Of a stretch of DNA of 36,336 nt, positions 1 through 10,251 are shown one piece after another; position 1 is the stretch's first letter; every line of letters begins with the position of its first letter. The notes below the pieces were generated by a model. It was not told the origin of the DNA. It ran no database searches and was given only the letters and a program-made list of their open reading frames with translations. This DNA comes from Pseudomonadota bacterium (GTDB lineage Bacteria > Desulfobacterota > Desulfovibrionia > Desulfovibrionales > Desulfovibrionaceae), in assembly GCA_023433925.1 (NCBI GenBank), contig JAEYTO010000084.1, positions 1 to 36,336 on the forward strand. The letters run 5' to 3'. The translations under genes were made by a program, and so were the position numbers.

Positions 1-290
1 TCCCGGTAGCGCACAAGCGCGACGCGCGTGCCGGGCATGAGATCGTGCGTGCGTGTGCGCTTGTTCTTCGTGCGGTGGAAGCGGATCAACCCGCGCTCAA
101 GGTCGATCTGATCCCAGGTCAGATCCACGACCTCCTGCATGGACGCCCCATGCTCGATGGCCAGCAGGATGGCCACGCGCAGATACACCCTGGCCTTGGA
201 CCGCTCGTAGAATTCAAGAAGTCGTTTGATTTCATCAGGCTCAAGAAAGCGCGTGCGCCTGTGCGCGGCTGGAGTTGACACGGAATGCAT
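1..290 (-). CDS. Tyrosine recombinase/integrase, catalytic-domain start (partial)
   Basis: This open frame runs off the left edge, so its C-terminal half is not visible. The 96 visible residues read as the beginning of a phage-integrase catalytic domain: a start like RRTRFLEPDEIKRLLEF, the helix LRVAILLAIEHGASMQEVVDL, then TWDQIDLERG and a beta-hairpin with TKNKRTR (the usual lysine position). ATG at 290 is the only plausible start, because an in-frame stop lies about 30 bases upstream. There is therefore no SAM-like N-terminal arm domain. Where active enzymes have G-L-R-x-S-E, this one has G-A-S-M-Q-E, so the first catalytic arginine appears to be serine. The remaining H-R-H-Y residues lie outside the window. 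No clear ribosome binding site is visible. It may be a decayed or regulatory relative of an integrase. The family call is fairly sure; activity is doubtful. Confidence 0.7.
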   Translation of the reverse strand, partial: MHSVSTPAAHRRTRFLEPDEIKRLLEFYERSKARVYLRVAILLAIEHGASMQEVVDLTWDQIDLERGLIRFHRTKNKRTRTHDLMPGTRVALVRYR

Positions 291-305
291 TTGAACTGAA
301 ACATT

Positions 306-391
306 CTTGGGCCTTCTTCAGGCTTCGCTCCGCCAAGACCGTCCTGATGAGGTCGCCCTGATGAGGCCGCCCCCGAAGTCCGCATTTGATT
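306..391 (-). repeat. Degenerate copy of intergenic repeat family 1
   Basis: Read on the minus strand, this segment starts AAATGCGG, goes on through GGCGGCCTCATCAGG and ends near a CTTGGCGG block. The same order of blocks is seen in the better preserved copies at 1911, 6500 and 23219. The block CCTCATCAGG is duplicated in tandem here, about 16 bases apart. The copy lies between the acetyltransferase stop and the integrase start. Confidence 0.45.
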
Positions 392-402
392 CGCGGACCG
401 GG

Positions 403-873
403 CTAGGCCAGGCGCTTCTCCATCTGGAAGCAGAAGATCTCCACGCCCGAGCGCACGACCTCCAGGCCGCGCACCATGAGGAAGCCCCGGCACTTGAAGA
501 ACGGCTGCGCGGCCAGGGAGACCCGCGCGGACAGGGTGCGGGCGCCCCGGCGCAGGGCTTCGGCCTCGATGGCGGCCAGGAGGACAGTGGCTACGCCCCT
601 ATGCGCGTGGAGCGGGTGCACGTAGAGCATTTCCAGCAGGTCGCTGTCCAGGGCGCCGAACCCGGCAAGCTCTCCGTCGAGCTCGGCCGCGAGCACGAAC
701 GTGGTGCGCAGGAGCCCGCGCAGGCGGGGCTCGTCCAGGCCAGCGCTCCAGGCCTCCAGGGCCTCGGGCGTGTAGAACTCCGCGCCCAGGCCGCGCACGG
801 ATTCGCGGAACAGGGCCAAGAGCGCCCCGACATCCTCGGCCACGGCGGGCCTTATGCTCACTGCATGGTCCAC
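403..873 (-). CDS. GNAT family N-acetyltransferase
   Basis: A 156-residue single-domain acetyltransferase of the GNAT fold, which transfers an acetyl group from acetyl-CoA to an amine; the substrate cannot be read. The start is set at GTG 873 because AGGAGG lies 7 bases upstream. The longer frame from 909 has no such site. The N-terminal beta strand VSIRPAVAEDVGALLALFRE is typical, and the acetyl-CoA loop is HAHRGVATVLLAAIEAEA (Q/R-x-x-G-x-A/G). The C-terminal strand contains FFKCRGF, resembling the usual FYxxxGF. It stands alone, with about 330 bases of non-coding DNA upstream and a degenerate repeat downstream. It resembles the second GNAT gene at 4010-4498 only at family level. Confidence 0.85.
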   Translation of the reverse strand: MDHAVSIRPAVAEDVGALLALFRESVRGLGAEFYTPEALEAWSAGLDEPRLRGLLRTTFVLAAELDGELAGFGALDSDLLEMLYVHPLHAHRGVATVLLAAIEAEALRRGARTLSARVSLAAQPFFKCRGFLMVRGLEVVRSGVEIFCFQMEKRLA

Positions 874-1205
874 GGCTTTTCCTCCTGCGCCGAACGCGGT
901 CTGAACCATGGCCGAACCGCATAGCCGGCATTGGGGCCTGACGGTCCCGGAACGTGGGCGATCGCATACGGATTTCGAGTGGGAACCGACCTGCCAACAC
1001 CAGCCTCAAGCGCATCCTGAATGGCGATTTGGGCCGCGTTGATGCCCAAGTCGCCCTAATGAGTGGGACGATTCGCCTGGTCGCGAGTCATGTGCGATAG
1101 CCCTGCCTGGAACGTCTTTCCGGAAAGCAATAGGCTACTTTATTGGTATGATATCCCTTTCAAGCGGATCGCGCCAGCCCGGAACAGCGGCGCGCGTCGC
1201 GGCCT
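874..1205. other. Non-coding stretch with one inverted repeat
   Basis: No convincing gene is seen in these 332 bases. A near-perfect inverted repeat lies at 1023-1055: GGCGATTTGGGC, 9 bases, GCCCAAGTCGCC (11 of 12 pairs). No T-run follows on either strand, so it is not a standard terminator. The AT-richer patch around 1135-1155 could hold a promoter for the acetyltransferase, but no clean -35/-10 pair can be defended. Confidence 0.4.
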
Positions 1206-1880
<675 letters not shown>

Positions 1881-1910
1881 GTCTCTCCTTGGCTGAGGCA
1901 TCCCGCGCAC

Positions 1911-2000
1911 AAATGCGGGTTCCAAGGGCCCGCGGCCCTTGGCGGGGTCCAGGGGCAGCGCCCCTGGTGGGTGGGGTTCGGGGAGGGCAAAGCCCTTCCC
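1911..2000 (+). repeat. Intergenic repeat family 1, copy a (three hairpins)
   Basis: Begins AAATGCGGGTTCC and holds three successive stem-loops: CCAAGGGCC/GGCCCTTGG with a 3-base loop, CCAGGGGC/GCCCCTGG with a 3-base loop, and GGGAGGGC AAA GCCCTTCC. It shares its ends (GGGTTCCAAGGGCC and GGGCAAAGCCCTTCCC) with the copies at 6500 and 23219. It sits inside an operon, between permease and ATPase, so complete termination here would cut off the ATPase. Confidence 0.75.
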
Positions 2001-2021
2001 GATTCTTCCGCGCGTTGCGGC

Positions 2022-3185
2022 CTACACGAGGCTGAAGGCCTCGCTGGGCTCGACGCGCGCGGCCTTCCAGGCCGGCAGGGCCGAGGACAGGGCCGTGAGC
2101 AGCCCGACGAGCGCCAGGGTCACGGCCAGATGCGCGGCCTCGAAGGGCAGGGCCACGGACTCGGCCACGTCCAGGGCGCGCAGGACCTCCAGGCTGGCCA
2201 GGCAGCCGGCGACGTAGCCGACGACAGAGGCCAGGGCGCCCAGCAGCAGGGCCTCGAAGCTGAAGGCCATGAAGACTCCGGCGCGGGAGAAGCCCAGGGC
2301 GCGCATGAGGCCGATCTCCTTGCCGCGCTCGCCCACGGAGGCATAGAGCGACAGGGCGATCATGACGCAGGCCGTGAGCAGGATGACCAGGCCCACGATC
2401 CAGGCCAGGGTGGACACAAAGTCGATGGAGTACATGCGCTGGCCCACGACCTGGCGCAGGGCCTTGATGTCCACGCCAGGCAAGGCCTGGCGCAGCTCGG
2501 CCACGATGTCGTCGATGGGGCAGCCGGCGCACAGGGCCGCGATCTCCACGAGGTTGACCTTGCCGGTCAGGCCGGTGGCGTCCTGGAGCGCGGCGAGGTC
2601 GGCGAAGAGCACCTCGTCGTCCTCCGAGCCCGTGGGCGCGAGCACGCCGGCCACGTCGAAGGCGCGGCCCGCGATGTCCACCTCGTCGCCGGGCGCGAGG
2701 TCCAGCCGCTCGGCGGCGCGGCTGCCCGCCAATACCTCATGTTCGGCCTTGGGAAAGCGGTGCGGGGTCTGCCAGTGGGCCTTGAGGGACAGCTCGTCGC
2801 GCATGCTCACGCCGATGGCGCCCACGGCCTGGCCGTCCACGCGGGCCAGGGCCACGAGCTTGGGCGAGACCGCGCTCAGCCGGTCGTGCATGTGGATGGA
2901 GCGGATGCGGCGCAGGGTCTCGGCCTCGTCCAGGTGGCGCACGTCATAGGACAGGCTGCCGAGCTGCACGCCGCCGTAGCCGAGGGCCAGGGTGTCGGCC
3001 GCGGGGAAGGCCACGATGTTCGCGCCGTAGCGCGCGAGCTTGCGCTCGAAGCTCTCGCCCACGGCCTCGGCCACGTAGTGCAGGGCCACCACGGCCGAGA
3101 CGCCCACGGAGAACACGGCCACCAGGAGCAGGGTGCGCAGGGGCTTGCGCCGCGTGTTGCGCAGGGGAATGGTCAGCAGGTTCAT
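2022..3185 (-). CDS. FtsX-like ABC transporter permease with periplasmic CxxC
   Basis: A 387-residue permease with the MacB/LolE layout: one membrane helix near the N terminus (around TLLLVAVFSVGVSAVVAL), a periplasmic domain of roughly 210 residues, then three C-terminal helices. The cytoplasmic loop GERGKEIGLMRALGFSR is typical of FtsX-like proteins and contacts the ATPase. The periplasmic domain carries a cysteine pair in LCAGCPIDD. The start at 3185 follows a GAGG site and lies 8 bases after the stop of the DUF2318 lipoprotein gene, so the two are probably co-translated. Permease, ATPase and DUF2318 lipoprotein also occur together in the Campylobacter p19 iron-acquisition locus, which makes a metal- or redox-linked role likely. 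That role is inference; the substrate is not visible. Confidence 0.85.
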   Translation of the reverse strand: MNLLTIPLRNTRRKPLRTLLLVAVFSVGVSAVVALHYVAEAVGESFERKLARYGANIVAFPAADTLALGYGGVQLGSLSYDVRHLDEAETLRRIRSIHMHDRLSAVSPKLVALARVDGQAVGAIGVSMRDELSLKAHWQTPHRFPKAEHEVLAGSRAAERLDLAPGDEVDIAGRAFDVAGVLAPTGSEDDEVLFADLAALQDATGLTGKVNLVEIAALCAGCPIDDIVAELRQALPGVDIKALRQVVGQRMYSIDFVSTLAWIVGLVILLTACVMIALSLYASVGERGKEIGLMRALGFSRAGVFMAFSFEALLLGALASVVGYVAGCLASLEVLRALDVAESVALPFEAAHLAVTLALVGLLTALSSALPAWKAARVEPSEAFSLV

Positions 3186-3193
3186 GCCGGCCT

Positions 3194-3613
3194 CTAGAAG
3201 AAACGCAGGCCGGCGCGCAGGTCCTCGGCGCGCAGGACGACCGTGCCGTCCACCACGTTGCGCGCGAGCGGCGCGGGGTTGCAGCCTCCGCTGACCTCGT
3301 TGATGCGCGAGGCGTGGAAGCGCATGCCGCAGTTGTTGCAGATCATGTACTCGCCATCCTGGGAATAGCCCTTCTTTTCGGGAAAGCACACGTCGCAGGC
3401 GTCGAAGGCCGCGCGGGTCACGCCGTCGGGCGTCTGGACCAGGAAGAAGCGCACGGTCTTGCCGTCGATGTCCACGCTGTAGTGGCGGGCCTTGCCGCCC
3501 GCGAGATCGGAGAGCGGCACGCTGAACGCGCCGTCGGTCGCGCTCAAGGTCCGCGGGCCCGAGGAGCAGGCGGCCAGCAGGAGCACCGCCAGGATCGGGA
3601 TGAGCATGCGCAT
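3194..3613 (-). CDS. DUF2318-type Cys-rich lipoprotein
   Basis: A 139-residue predicted lipoprotein. The signal peptide starts MRMLIPILAVLLLAACSS, with lipobox LAAC and the lipidated cysteine near residue 15. The mature part has a set of conserved cysteines: ACDVCFPEKKGY, then ICNNCGMRFH, then GGCNP. This arrangement is typical of the DUF2318 family, known from bacterial iron-uptake loci such as the Campylobacter p19 region and thought to bind metal or a redox centre. The ATG at 3613 has AAGGA 8 bases upstream. It is first in a minus-strand unit with an FtsX-like permease and an ATPase. The FTR1-like permease and P19 protein that complete the known systems are absent from this window. Biochemical role unproven. 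Confidence 0.8.
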   Translation of the reverse strand: MRMLIPILAVLLLAACSSGPRTLSATDGAFSVPLSDLAGGKARHYSVDIDGKTVRFFLVQTPDGVTRAAFDACDVCFPEKKGYSQDGEYMICNNCGMRFHASRINEVSGGCNPAPLARNVVDGTVVLRAEDLRAGLRFF

Positions 3614-3873
3614 GGCTGGATTCCTTGGGCATCTGATGTGGCTTTGAATCACCGGCCGATTCTCTACCAAATTGGTCTGAAAAGGGGAAGCGTCAAGGGC
3701 GTGCGCGTGGAGTGTTGGCGGTAATCCGGGGAGGCGCGACCGGAAGGGCCGGGCATGCGGCCGTGGGGCAACGCGAAGGATTGGAGGCCGGGTCCCTGGA
3801 GGGTCGCATCCGAACAGGAACGCCTGTTCTGACGGGAGGCGCGTCTTCCGGAACGTGCCGCGTCCAGGGCTTG

Positions 3874-4013
3874 GCAGCCTGCGAAAGACGGGCCGCATGG
3901 CTCGGGGTGGCCCGCCGGATGCGCACAGGCACGCGGCATCCGCACGCAATGCTTGGCCTTTGCTCAGGCATGCGCAGTTGAAAAGGCGGGGCGGCTTTTC
4001 AACAATCCGTCAC
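3874..4013 (+). repeat. Multi-hairpin repeat family 2, copy A
   Basis: About 140 bases closely related to 14592-14734. Shared blocks are GTGGCCCGCCGGATGCGCAC, CGCGGCATCCG, CTTTGCTCA and CAGTTGAAA-type ends. The final stem is perfect here: GTTGAAAAG/CTTTTCAAC. A GGATGC/GCATCC stem is also kept. The first hairpin is degenerate. Its end overlaps the stop of the acetyltransferase gene at 4010. Confidence 0.75.
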
Positions 4014-4498
4014 GACGCAATGGTCTTGGCCATCTCCAGGCAGGGCAGATCCAGGTCCAGCGGGATCTGCGGCGAGGCTTCGCGCACGACCTGATAGCCG
4101 CGCGCCTGATAGAACGGCTTGGCCTTGGGCGAGGCGTTCAGGCGCAGGAGGCGCACGCCGCGCCGGCGGGCCTCCTCCTCCAGCCTGGCCAGCAGGGCCG
4201 AGCCCAGGCCGCTCCCGGCATGCGCCGGATGCACGCAGACCACGCGCACCAGGTCGCCGGCGAGCACGGCGAAACCCACGAGCTCCTTGCGGACCAGGGC
4301 CACGAAGCCGGCAACGCCCTGAATCATTTCCTGGCGCACGGCCTCGGGCGAGCAGGCTCCGCTCCAGGCGCTGACGACCTCGGGCGGGCAGCCCTCTGGC
4401 AGGCGGCGCACGGCCGCGTTCTGCACGCGGCAGATGGCCTTGGCGTCCTGGGGCCGAGCCGCCCTGATGACGATGCCGTCTTGCTCCGTGTGGTACAT
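4010..4498 (-). CDS. GNAT family N-acetyltransferase
   Basis: A 162-residue acetyltransferase with a complete GNAT core. The first strand is IVIRAARPQDAKAICRVQNAAV, typical of the RimI-like branch. The acetyl-CoA site is VCVHPAHAGSGLGSALLARL, matching Q/R-x-x-G-x-G/A loosely (A-G-S-G-L-G). The late segment LNASPKAKPFYQARGY holds the usual FYxxxGY. Substrate unknown. The ATG at 4498 follows GTGAGAG. The last bases overlap the end of a multi-hairpin repeat that probably ends the transcript. Upstream is a short AT-rich spacer with three GCATAT copies. It lies between the DUF2318 unit and pgi, on the same strand as both, but with gaps large enough to suggest its own promoter. Confidence 0.85.
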   Translation of the reverse strand: MYHTEQDGIVIRAARPQDAKAICRVQNAAVRRLPEGCPPEVVSAWSGACSPEAVRQEMIQGVAGFVALVRKELVGFAVLAGDLVRVVCVHPAHAGSGLGSALLARLEEEARRRGVRLLRLNASPKAKPFYQARGYQVVREASPQIPLDLDLPCLEMAKTIAS

Positions 4499-4556
4499 GC
4501 TCTCACCCGCCTGTTCGATTCATGGGCGCGTTTTTGCCGGTCACGAATCCGGCTCG

Positions 4557-4595
4557 GCATATCCTGTTTCCTGTTTCGCATATTTTGTTGCATAT
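4557..4595. promoter_or_regulatory. Three GCATAT motifs in AT-rich spacer
   Basis: The 180-base gap between the acetyltransferase and pgi holds an AT-rich patch with GCATAT at 4557, 4578 and 4590. The first two are 21 bases apart, about two helical turns. It lies 60-100 bases upstream of the acetyltransferase start. This could be a promoter/operator region; no factor can be named. Confidence 0.25.
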
Positions 4596-4678
4596 TCCAG
4601 GCCACATGGAGCGAATACCTGTCCGGCCCGAGCGTTCGGCCAACGCCGCGCAGCCGATCGCGGTTCATGGGCAAGAGG

Positions 4679-6322
4679 TTACGCGCGCATCTCCTTGTAG
4701 GTATTGATGAGTCCGTTGGTCGAGCTGTCATGGCCCGTCACGGGTTCCTCGCTCTTGAGCTCCGGCAGGATGGCGTTGGCCAGCTGCTTGCCCAGCTCCA
4801 CGCCCCACTGATCGTAGGAATTGACGCGCCAGATGCTCCCCTGGACGAAGATCTTGTGCTCGTAGAGCGCGATGAGCGCGCCCAGGGTCTCGGGGGTCAG
4901 CTCGCGGTAGAGGATGGAGTTGGACGGCCGGTTGCCGGGAAAGACGCGATGCGGCAGGAGCCGCTCGATGTCCTCGGGCTTCCTGCCGGCGGCCTCCATC
5001 TCGGCGCGGACCTCCCGCGCCGTCTTGCCCTTCATGAGCGCCTCGGTCTGGGCGAAGAAGTTGGACAGGAGCTTCTCATGGTGGTCGCCCATGGGGTTGA
5101 GCGGCCGGGCCGGGGCCAGGAAGTCGCAGGGCACGAGCTTCGTGCCCTGATGGATGAGCTGGTAGAAGGCGTGCTGGCCGTTGGTGCCGGGCTCGCCCCA
5201 GACGATGGGCCCGGTCTGGTAGTCCACCGGCTCTCCGTCCAGGGTCACGCGCTTGCCGTTGGACTCCATGTCGCCCTGCTGGAGGTAGGCCGGGAAGCGC
5301 GCCAGGTACTGGTCGTAGGGCAGGATGGCCAGGCTCTCGGCCCCGAAGAAGTCGGCGTACCAGATGCCCACGAGGGCCAGGATGACCGGCATGTTGCGCT
5401 CAAGGCTTGCCGTGCGGAAATGCTCGTCCATGGCCTGCGCGCCGGCCAGCAGCCGCTCGAAGTTGCCGAAACCCACGGCCAGGGCGATGGGCAGGCCGAT
5501 GGCCGACCAGAGGGAGTAGCGGCCGCCCACCCAGTCCCAGAACTCGAACATGTTGGCCGGGTCGATGCCGAAGGCGCGCACGGCCTGCTCGTTGGTGGAC
5601 AGGGCCACGAAATGCCGGGCCACGGCCTGCTCGCCGCCGGCCCGCTCCAGGAGCCAGCGCTTGGCCGAGTGCGCGTTGGTCAGGGTCTCCTGGGTGGTGA
5701 AGGTCTTGGAGGCCACTATGAACAGGGTCGTCTCCGGGTCCAGGCCCTTGAGCGTCTCGGCCAGGTGCGTGCCGTCCACGTTGGACACGAAGTGCGCGCG
5801 GATGCCGGGCACGGCGTAGTGGCCAAGGGCCTGGGTGGCCATGAGCGGGCCCAGGTCCGATCCGCCGATGCCGATGTTGACCACGTCGGTGATGCGCCTG
5901 CCGGTCCAGCCCGTCCACTGGCCCGAGTGCACGCTGCCGCAGAAGCGCTCCATCTGGTCGAGCACCCGGCGCACGTCGGGCATGACGTCCCGGCCGTCCA
6001 CGGCCATGGGCCGGCCGCTCCGGTTGCGCAAGGCCACGTGGAGCACGGCGCGCCCCTCGGTGACGTTGATCCTGTCGCCCGCGAACATGGCCTCGCGGCG
6101 CTCCTCGACGCCCTGCTGTCTTGCCAGATCCAGGAGCAGGCCCATGGTGCGCTCGGTGAGGATGTTCTTGGAGTAGTCGAGCAGGATGTCGCCGACACGC
6201 AGGGAGAATCTGTCGAATCTTCCAGGATCGCCGGAGAAAAGCTCGCGCATGTGCGTGCCGGACATCTCCAGGTGGTGCTCCCGCAGTGCGGTCCAGGCGG
6301 GTGACTGGCTCAGTCGGGTCAT
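4679..6322 (-). CDS. pgi: Glucose-6-phosphate isomerase
   Basis: A 547-residue enzyme, full length for the long bacterial form (about 549 in E. coli). It interconverts glucose-6-phosphate and fructose-6-phosphate in the cytoplasm. Family blocks are clear: the phosphate-binding NIGIGGSDLGP, VASKTFTTQET, GGRYSLWSAIGLP, QGDMESNGK (the glutamate that acts as base, about residue 352) and GQHAFYQLIHQGT with the ring-opening histidine near residue 382. The C terminus carries YDQWGVELGKQLA. ATG 6322 has AAGGAG 6 bases upstream. It appears to be a single-gene unit: the gap upstream holds a repeat copy, and downstream is an AT-rich spacer before the acetyltransferase. Nothing unusual is seen in the active-site motifs. 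Confidence 0.98.
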   Translation of the reverse strand: MTRLSQSPAWTALREHHLEMSGTHMRELFSGDPGRFDRFSLRVGDILLDYSKNILTERTMGLLLDLARQQGVEERREAMFAGDRINVTEGRAVLHVALRNRSGRPMAVDGRDVMPDVRRVLDQMERFCGSVHSGQWTGWTGRRITDVVNIGIGGSDLGPLMATQALGHYAVPGIRAHFVSNVDGTHLAETLKGLDPETTLFIVASKTFTTQETLTNAHSAKRWLLERAGGEQAVARHFVALSTNEQAVRAFGIDPANMFEFWDWVGGRYSLWSAIGLPIALAVGFGNFERLLAGAQAMDEHFRTASLERNMPVILALVGIWYADFFGAESLAILPYDQYLARFPAYLQQGDMESNGKRVTLDGEPVDYQTGPIVWGEPGTNGQHAFYQLIHQGTKLVPCDFLAPARPLNPMGDHHEKLLSNFFAQTEALMKGKTAREVRAEMEAAGRKPEDIERLLPHRVFPGNRPSNSILYRELTPETLGALIALYEHKIFVQGSIWRVNSYDQWGVELGKQLANAILPELKSEEPVTGHDSSTNGLINTYKEMRA

Positions 6323-6499
6323 GGGCGCTCCTTGCCGGCCGGGGAGCCGGCCGCGTTGTCGTCGTGCGGATCAGGTCTGTCACATGCTAGTGGATGATCC
6401 GGCGAAAGAAGTCAACGGCGGCAGCGGGTTGGACAGCCGAGCACTCGCGGGCCGAGGCCGGCCCGGCTTCCCCAGGCCGGCGATCGAGCAGGAAAAAAA

Positions 6500-6570
6500 A
6501 CGGGTTCCAAGGGCCGCTTTATCAAGAACGGACCTCGGCGGGTGGGAGGTGGGGAGGGCAAAGCCCTCCC
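6500..6570 (+). repeat. Intergenic repeat family 1, copy b
   Basis: Starts with GGGTTCCAAGGGCCGC and ends with the stem GGGAGGGCAAAGCCCTCCC (perfect 8-base arms, AAA loop). Its middle matches the copy at 23219 more closely than the one at 1911. It lies just beyond the stop of the small gene at 6587-6907, where it could act as a terminator. Confidence 0.7.
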
Positions 6571-6586
6571 TGCATTCTCTCGTGTT

Positions 6587-6907
6587 TCAGCCCTCGGCCT
6601 TGCCCGAGGCCCTGCGCTGGAGCGTCCTGGCCGTCTCCGTGCGCAGGATGGGCGAGTCGGCGGGCACACCCGGTTCGCCCGCGCCGGCCTGGGCCGCGGC
6701 GCTGCTGTCCTCGGTCACGTTCTGGGGCTCCCGGCCGAACTCGAAGATGGAGAACATGCGCACGAACAACCAGGGCAGCTTGTCCGGGTCCCCGCCGCCG
6801 TCGGCGGCCTCCTTGGCGAGGCTGTAGGCCAGGTCGAAGCTCGCCGGGCGGCCTTCCTCGGAGCCGGCGACGATCTGGCGGATGCGTTGCAGGACGATTT
6901 CGTTCAT
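6587..6907 (-). CDS. Small hypothetical protein
   Basis: A 106-residue protein that I do not recognise. The first 60 residues look like a folded helical domain (MNEIVLQRIRQIVAGSEEG, then FDLAYSLAKEAADGG and LPWLFVRMFSIFEFG). The last 45 are rich in Ala, Gly, Glu and Ser and look disordered. There is no signal peptide and no membrane segment, so it should be cytoplasmic. ATG 6907 has GGAG 6 bases upstream, and codon use fits the neighbours, so it is probably a real gene. It stands between pgi and an RNA-binding protein gene on the same strand, with a hairpin upstream and a family 1 repeat just after the stop, suggesting a single-gene transcript. Confidence 0.6.
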   Translation of the reverse strand: MNEIVLQRIRQIVAGSEEGRPASFDLAYSLAKEAADGGGDPDKLPWLFVRMFSIFEFGREPQNVTEDSSAAAQAGAGEPGVPADSPILRTETARTLQRRASGKAEG

Positions 6908-7038
6908 GGCGTCTCCATGAGGTTGGGGGTTTCCCCAAACCTATACACAAGGAGACGGCCGGATGAAAGCGGTGATCCGGCGCGAGCCTGAGCGGCATCT
7001 GCCCGGCGGGCGGCTGGCCGCGTTCCGGCCCATGGCGG

Positions 7039-7079
7039 AAGCCGCCCGCTCCGGCATCCCCGAGCGGGCGGCTTTATTT
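7039..7079 (+). terminator. Hairpin terminator below the RRM gene
   Basis: A 13-base perfect stem (AAGCCGCCCGCTC / GAGCGGGCGGCTT) with a 10-base loop, followed on the plus strand by TTTATTT. It lies 24 bases past the stop of the minus-strand RRM gene. On that strand the stem ends only in TTCC, so the better T-run faces plus-strand transcription although no plus-strand gene is evident upstream. It may work in both directions. Confidence 0.6.
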
Positions 7080-7097
7080 GGCGAGTATCGATTTATC

Positions 7098-7415
7098 CTA
7101 CCAGCGCGGCTGGCGCGGGCGGTATTCGCGGCTGTCGCCGTAGCCCTGGCTCTCGCGCGGCGCGCGGGGCTCGCGCGGCTTGGCCTCGTTGACCTTGAGG
7201 ACGCGGCCGGACATGCGGTAGCCGTCCAGGGCCCGGACGATGCCCTCCACGTCGCCCCCTTCGACCTCCACGAAGCCGAATCCGCGCGGGCGGCCCGTCT
7301 CGCGGTCCGTGATGAGGTTGACCTTGGTCACGGCGCCGAATTGCGCGAACATGGTTCGCAGGTCCTCCTCGGTGGCGGAAAAGGGCAGATTGCCGACGTA
7401 CAGCGACTTAGCCAT
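7098..7415 (-). CDS. RRM-domain RNA-binding protein
   Basis: A 105-residue cytoplasmic protein with one RNA recognition motif. RNP2 is LYVGNLPF at residues 5-12 and RNP1 is RGFGFVEV about residues 44-51, with aromatic residues in the RNA-contact positions. The last 25 residues are rich in Arg, Pro, Tyr and Gly (ending RPRQPRW), the basic tail common in small bacterial RRM proteins. This family binds single-stranded RNA and is often linked to cold or stress responses in cyanobacteria and proteobacteria. The start at 7415 has AAGGAG 9 bases upstream; another ATG 5 bases earlier is out of frame and would give a very short peptide. A strong hairpin lies just after the stop. It appears monocistronic. 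Confidence 0.93.
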   Translation of the reverse strand: MAKSLYVGNLPFSATEEDLRTMFAQFGAVTKVNLITDRETGRPRGFGFVEVEGGDVEGIVRALDGYRMSGRVLKVNEAKPREPRAPRESQGYGDSREYRPRQPRW

Positions 7416-7632
7416 GCATTGAGACTCCTTGCTCTTGAATGTTGCTCATTGATTCCGGAAACGAGGAGGGTGATGAAACCGTGGGGAAAAAGGCCCTGTC
7501 GAGGCTTCTGCCCCATCGACACCGCGTTGCCGTGAACCGGGGCGTCCGCGCCGGGCGGAGAACGGTCCCCTCATGGTAAGGCACGCTACGGGCCGCGTGT
7601 GGCGGGGTCAAGAAGAATCGGACCGGGGAAGT

Positions 7633-9882
<2,250 letters not shown>

Positions 9883-10251
9883 GAGCGACACCCGGTTTGT
9901 ATTCAAGTGAAATTGTATATTCTTATGTTCCAGGGGGAATTGCAACTCGTATTGCCTGTATGGCGACACATCGCGGCATCAGGCCAGCCGATGGTTGTTG
10001 TCGCGTGCTCGTCATGGGACCGTGGCGATTTTGCAATTGAGACGCTATAACGGCTTGCAATCAAGCTGAGAAATCACTTCCAATGCTCTTAAGCGTCGGG
10101 GGTGCAGGAGAATCATTCCCCTGCCGGGAGAGAGTTTGCTTTTGAAAATGCTCCGCAAGCCATGTGGCGGCATGGCTTGCCGCCGCGCAGGCGTGGGCGA
10201 GATTCACTTGCGCCGTCAACGCCGGAGCGAGCGTCTCAAGGGCAAACTGTT
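9883..10251. other. AT-richer intergenic region between nadE and the hybrid kinase
   Basis: No gene is seen in these 369 bases. The part nearest the kinase (about 9890-9960) is unusually AT-rich for this genome and probably holds its promoter. TTGCAA occurs three times (near 9939, 10032 and 10056). At 10105-10123 there is a short imperfect palindrome, CAGGAGAAT-C-ATTCCCCTG. A hairpin near 10155 is listed separately. Confidence 0.4.
10155..10180 (-). terminator. Candidate terminator of nadE
   Basis: A perfect 10-base stem GCAAGCCATG/CATGGCTTGC with a 6-base loop, about 70 bases past the nadE stop. On the minus strand it is followed after GGAGCA by a short run TTTT. Position and perfection suggest a terminator, but the T-run is weak. 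Confidence 0.5.

Noticed and set aside
1..400. tRNA attachment site next to the integrase-like gene
   Set aside because: No tRNA cloverleaf or direct repeat typical of an att site was found in the visible flank; the other side of the gene lies outside the window.
858..1049. Minus-strand 63-codon open frame upstream of the first acetyltransferase
   Set aside because: It overlaps the true GTG start of the acetyltransferase, has no ribosome binding site, and its first part covers an inverted repeat. No family pattern seen.
3953..6304. A 783-codon plus-strand open frame opposite pgi
   Set aside because: It mirrors the pgi reading frame in a GC-rich genome, has no ribosome binding site, and its composition (Gly, His, Ala, Val rich) is typical of antisense shadows.
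6963..7535. Plus-strand open frame with AAGGAG before its ATG
   Set aside because: It reads through a strong terminator hairpin and then antisense through the RRM gene. The site may belong to a shorter unit, mentioned as a possible small RNA only.
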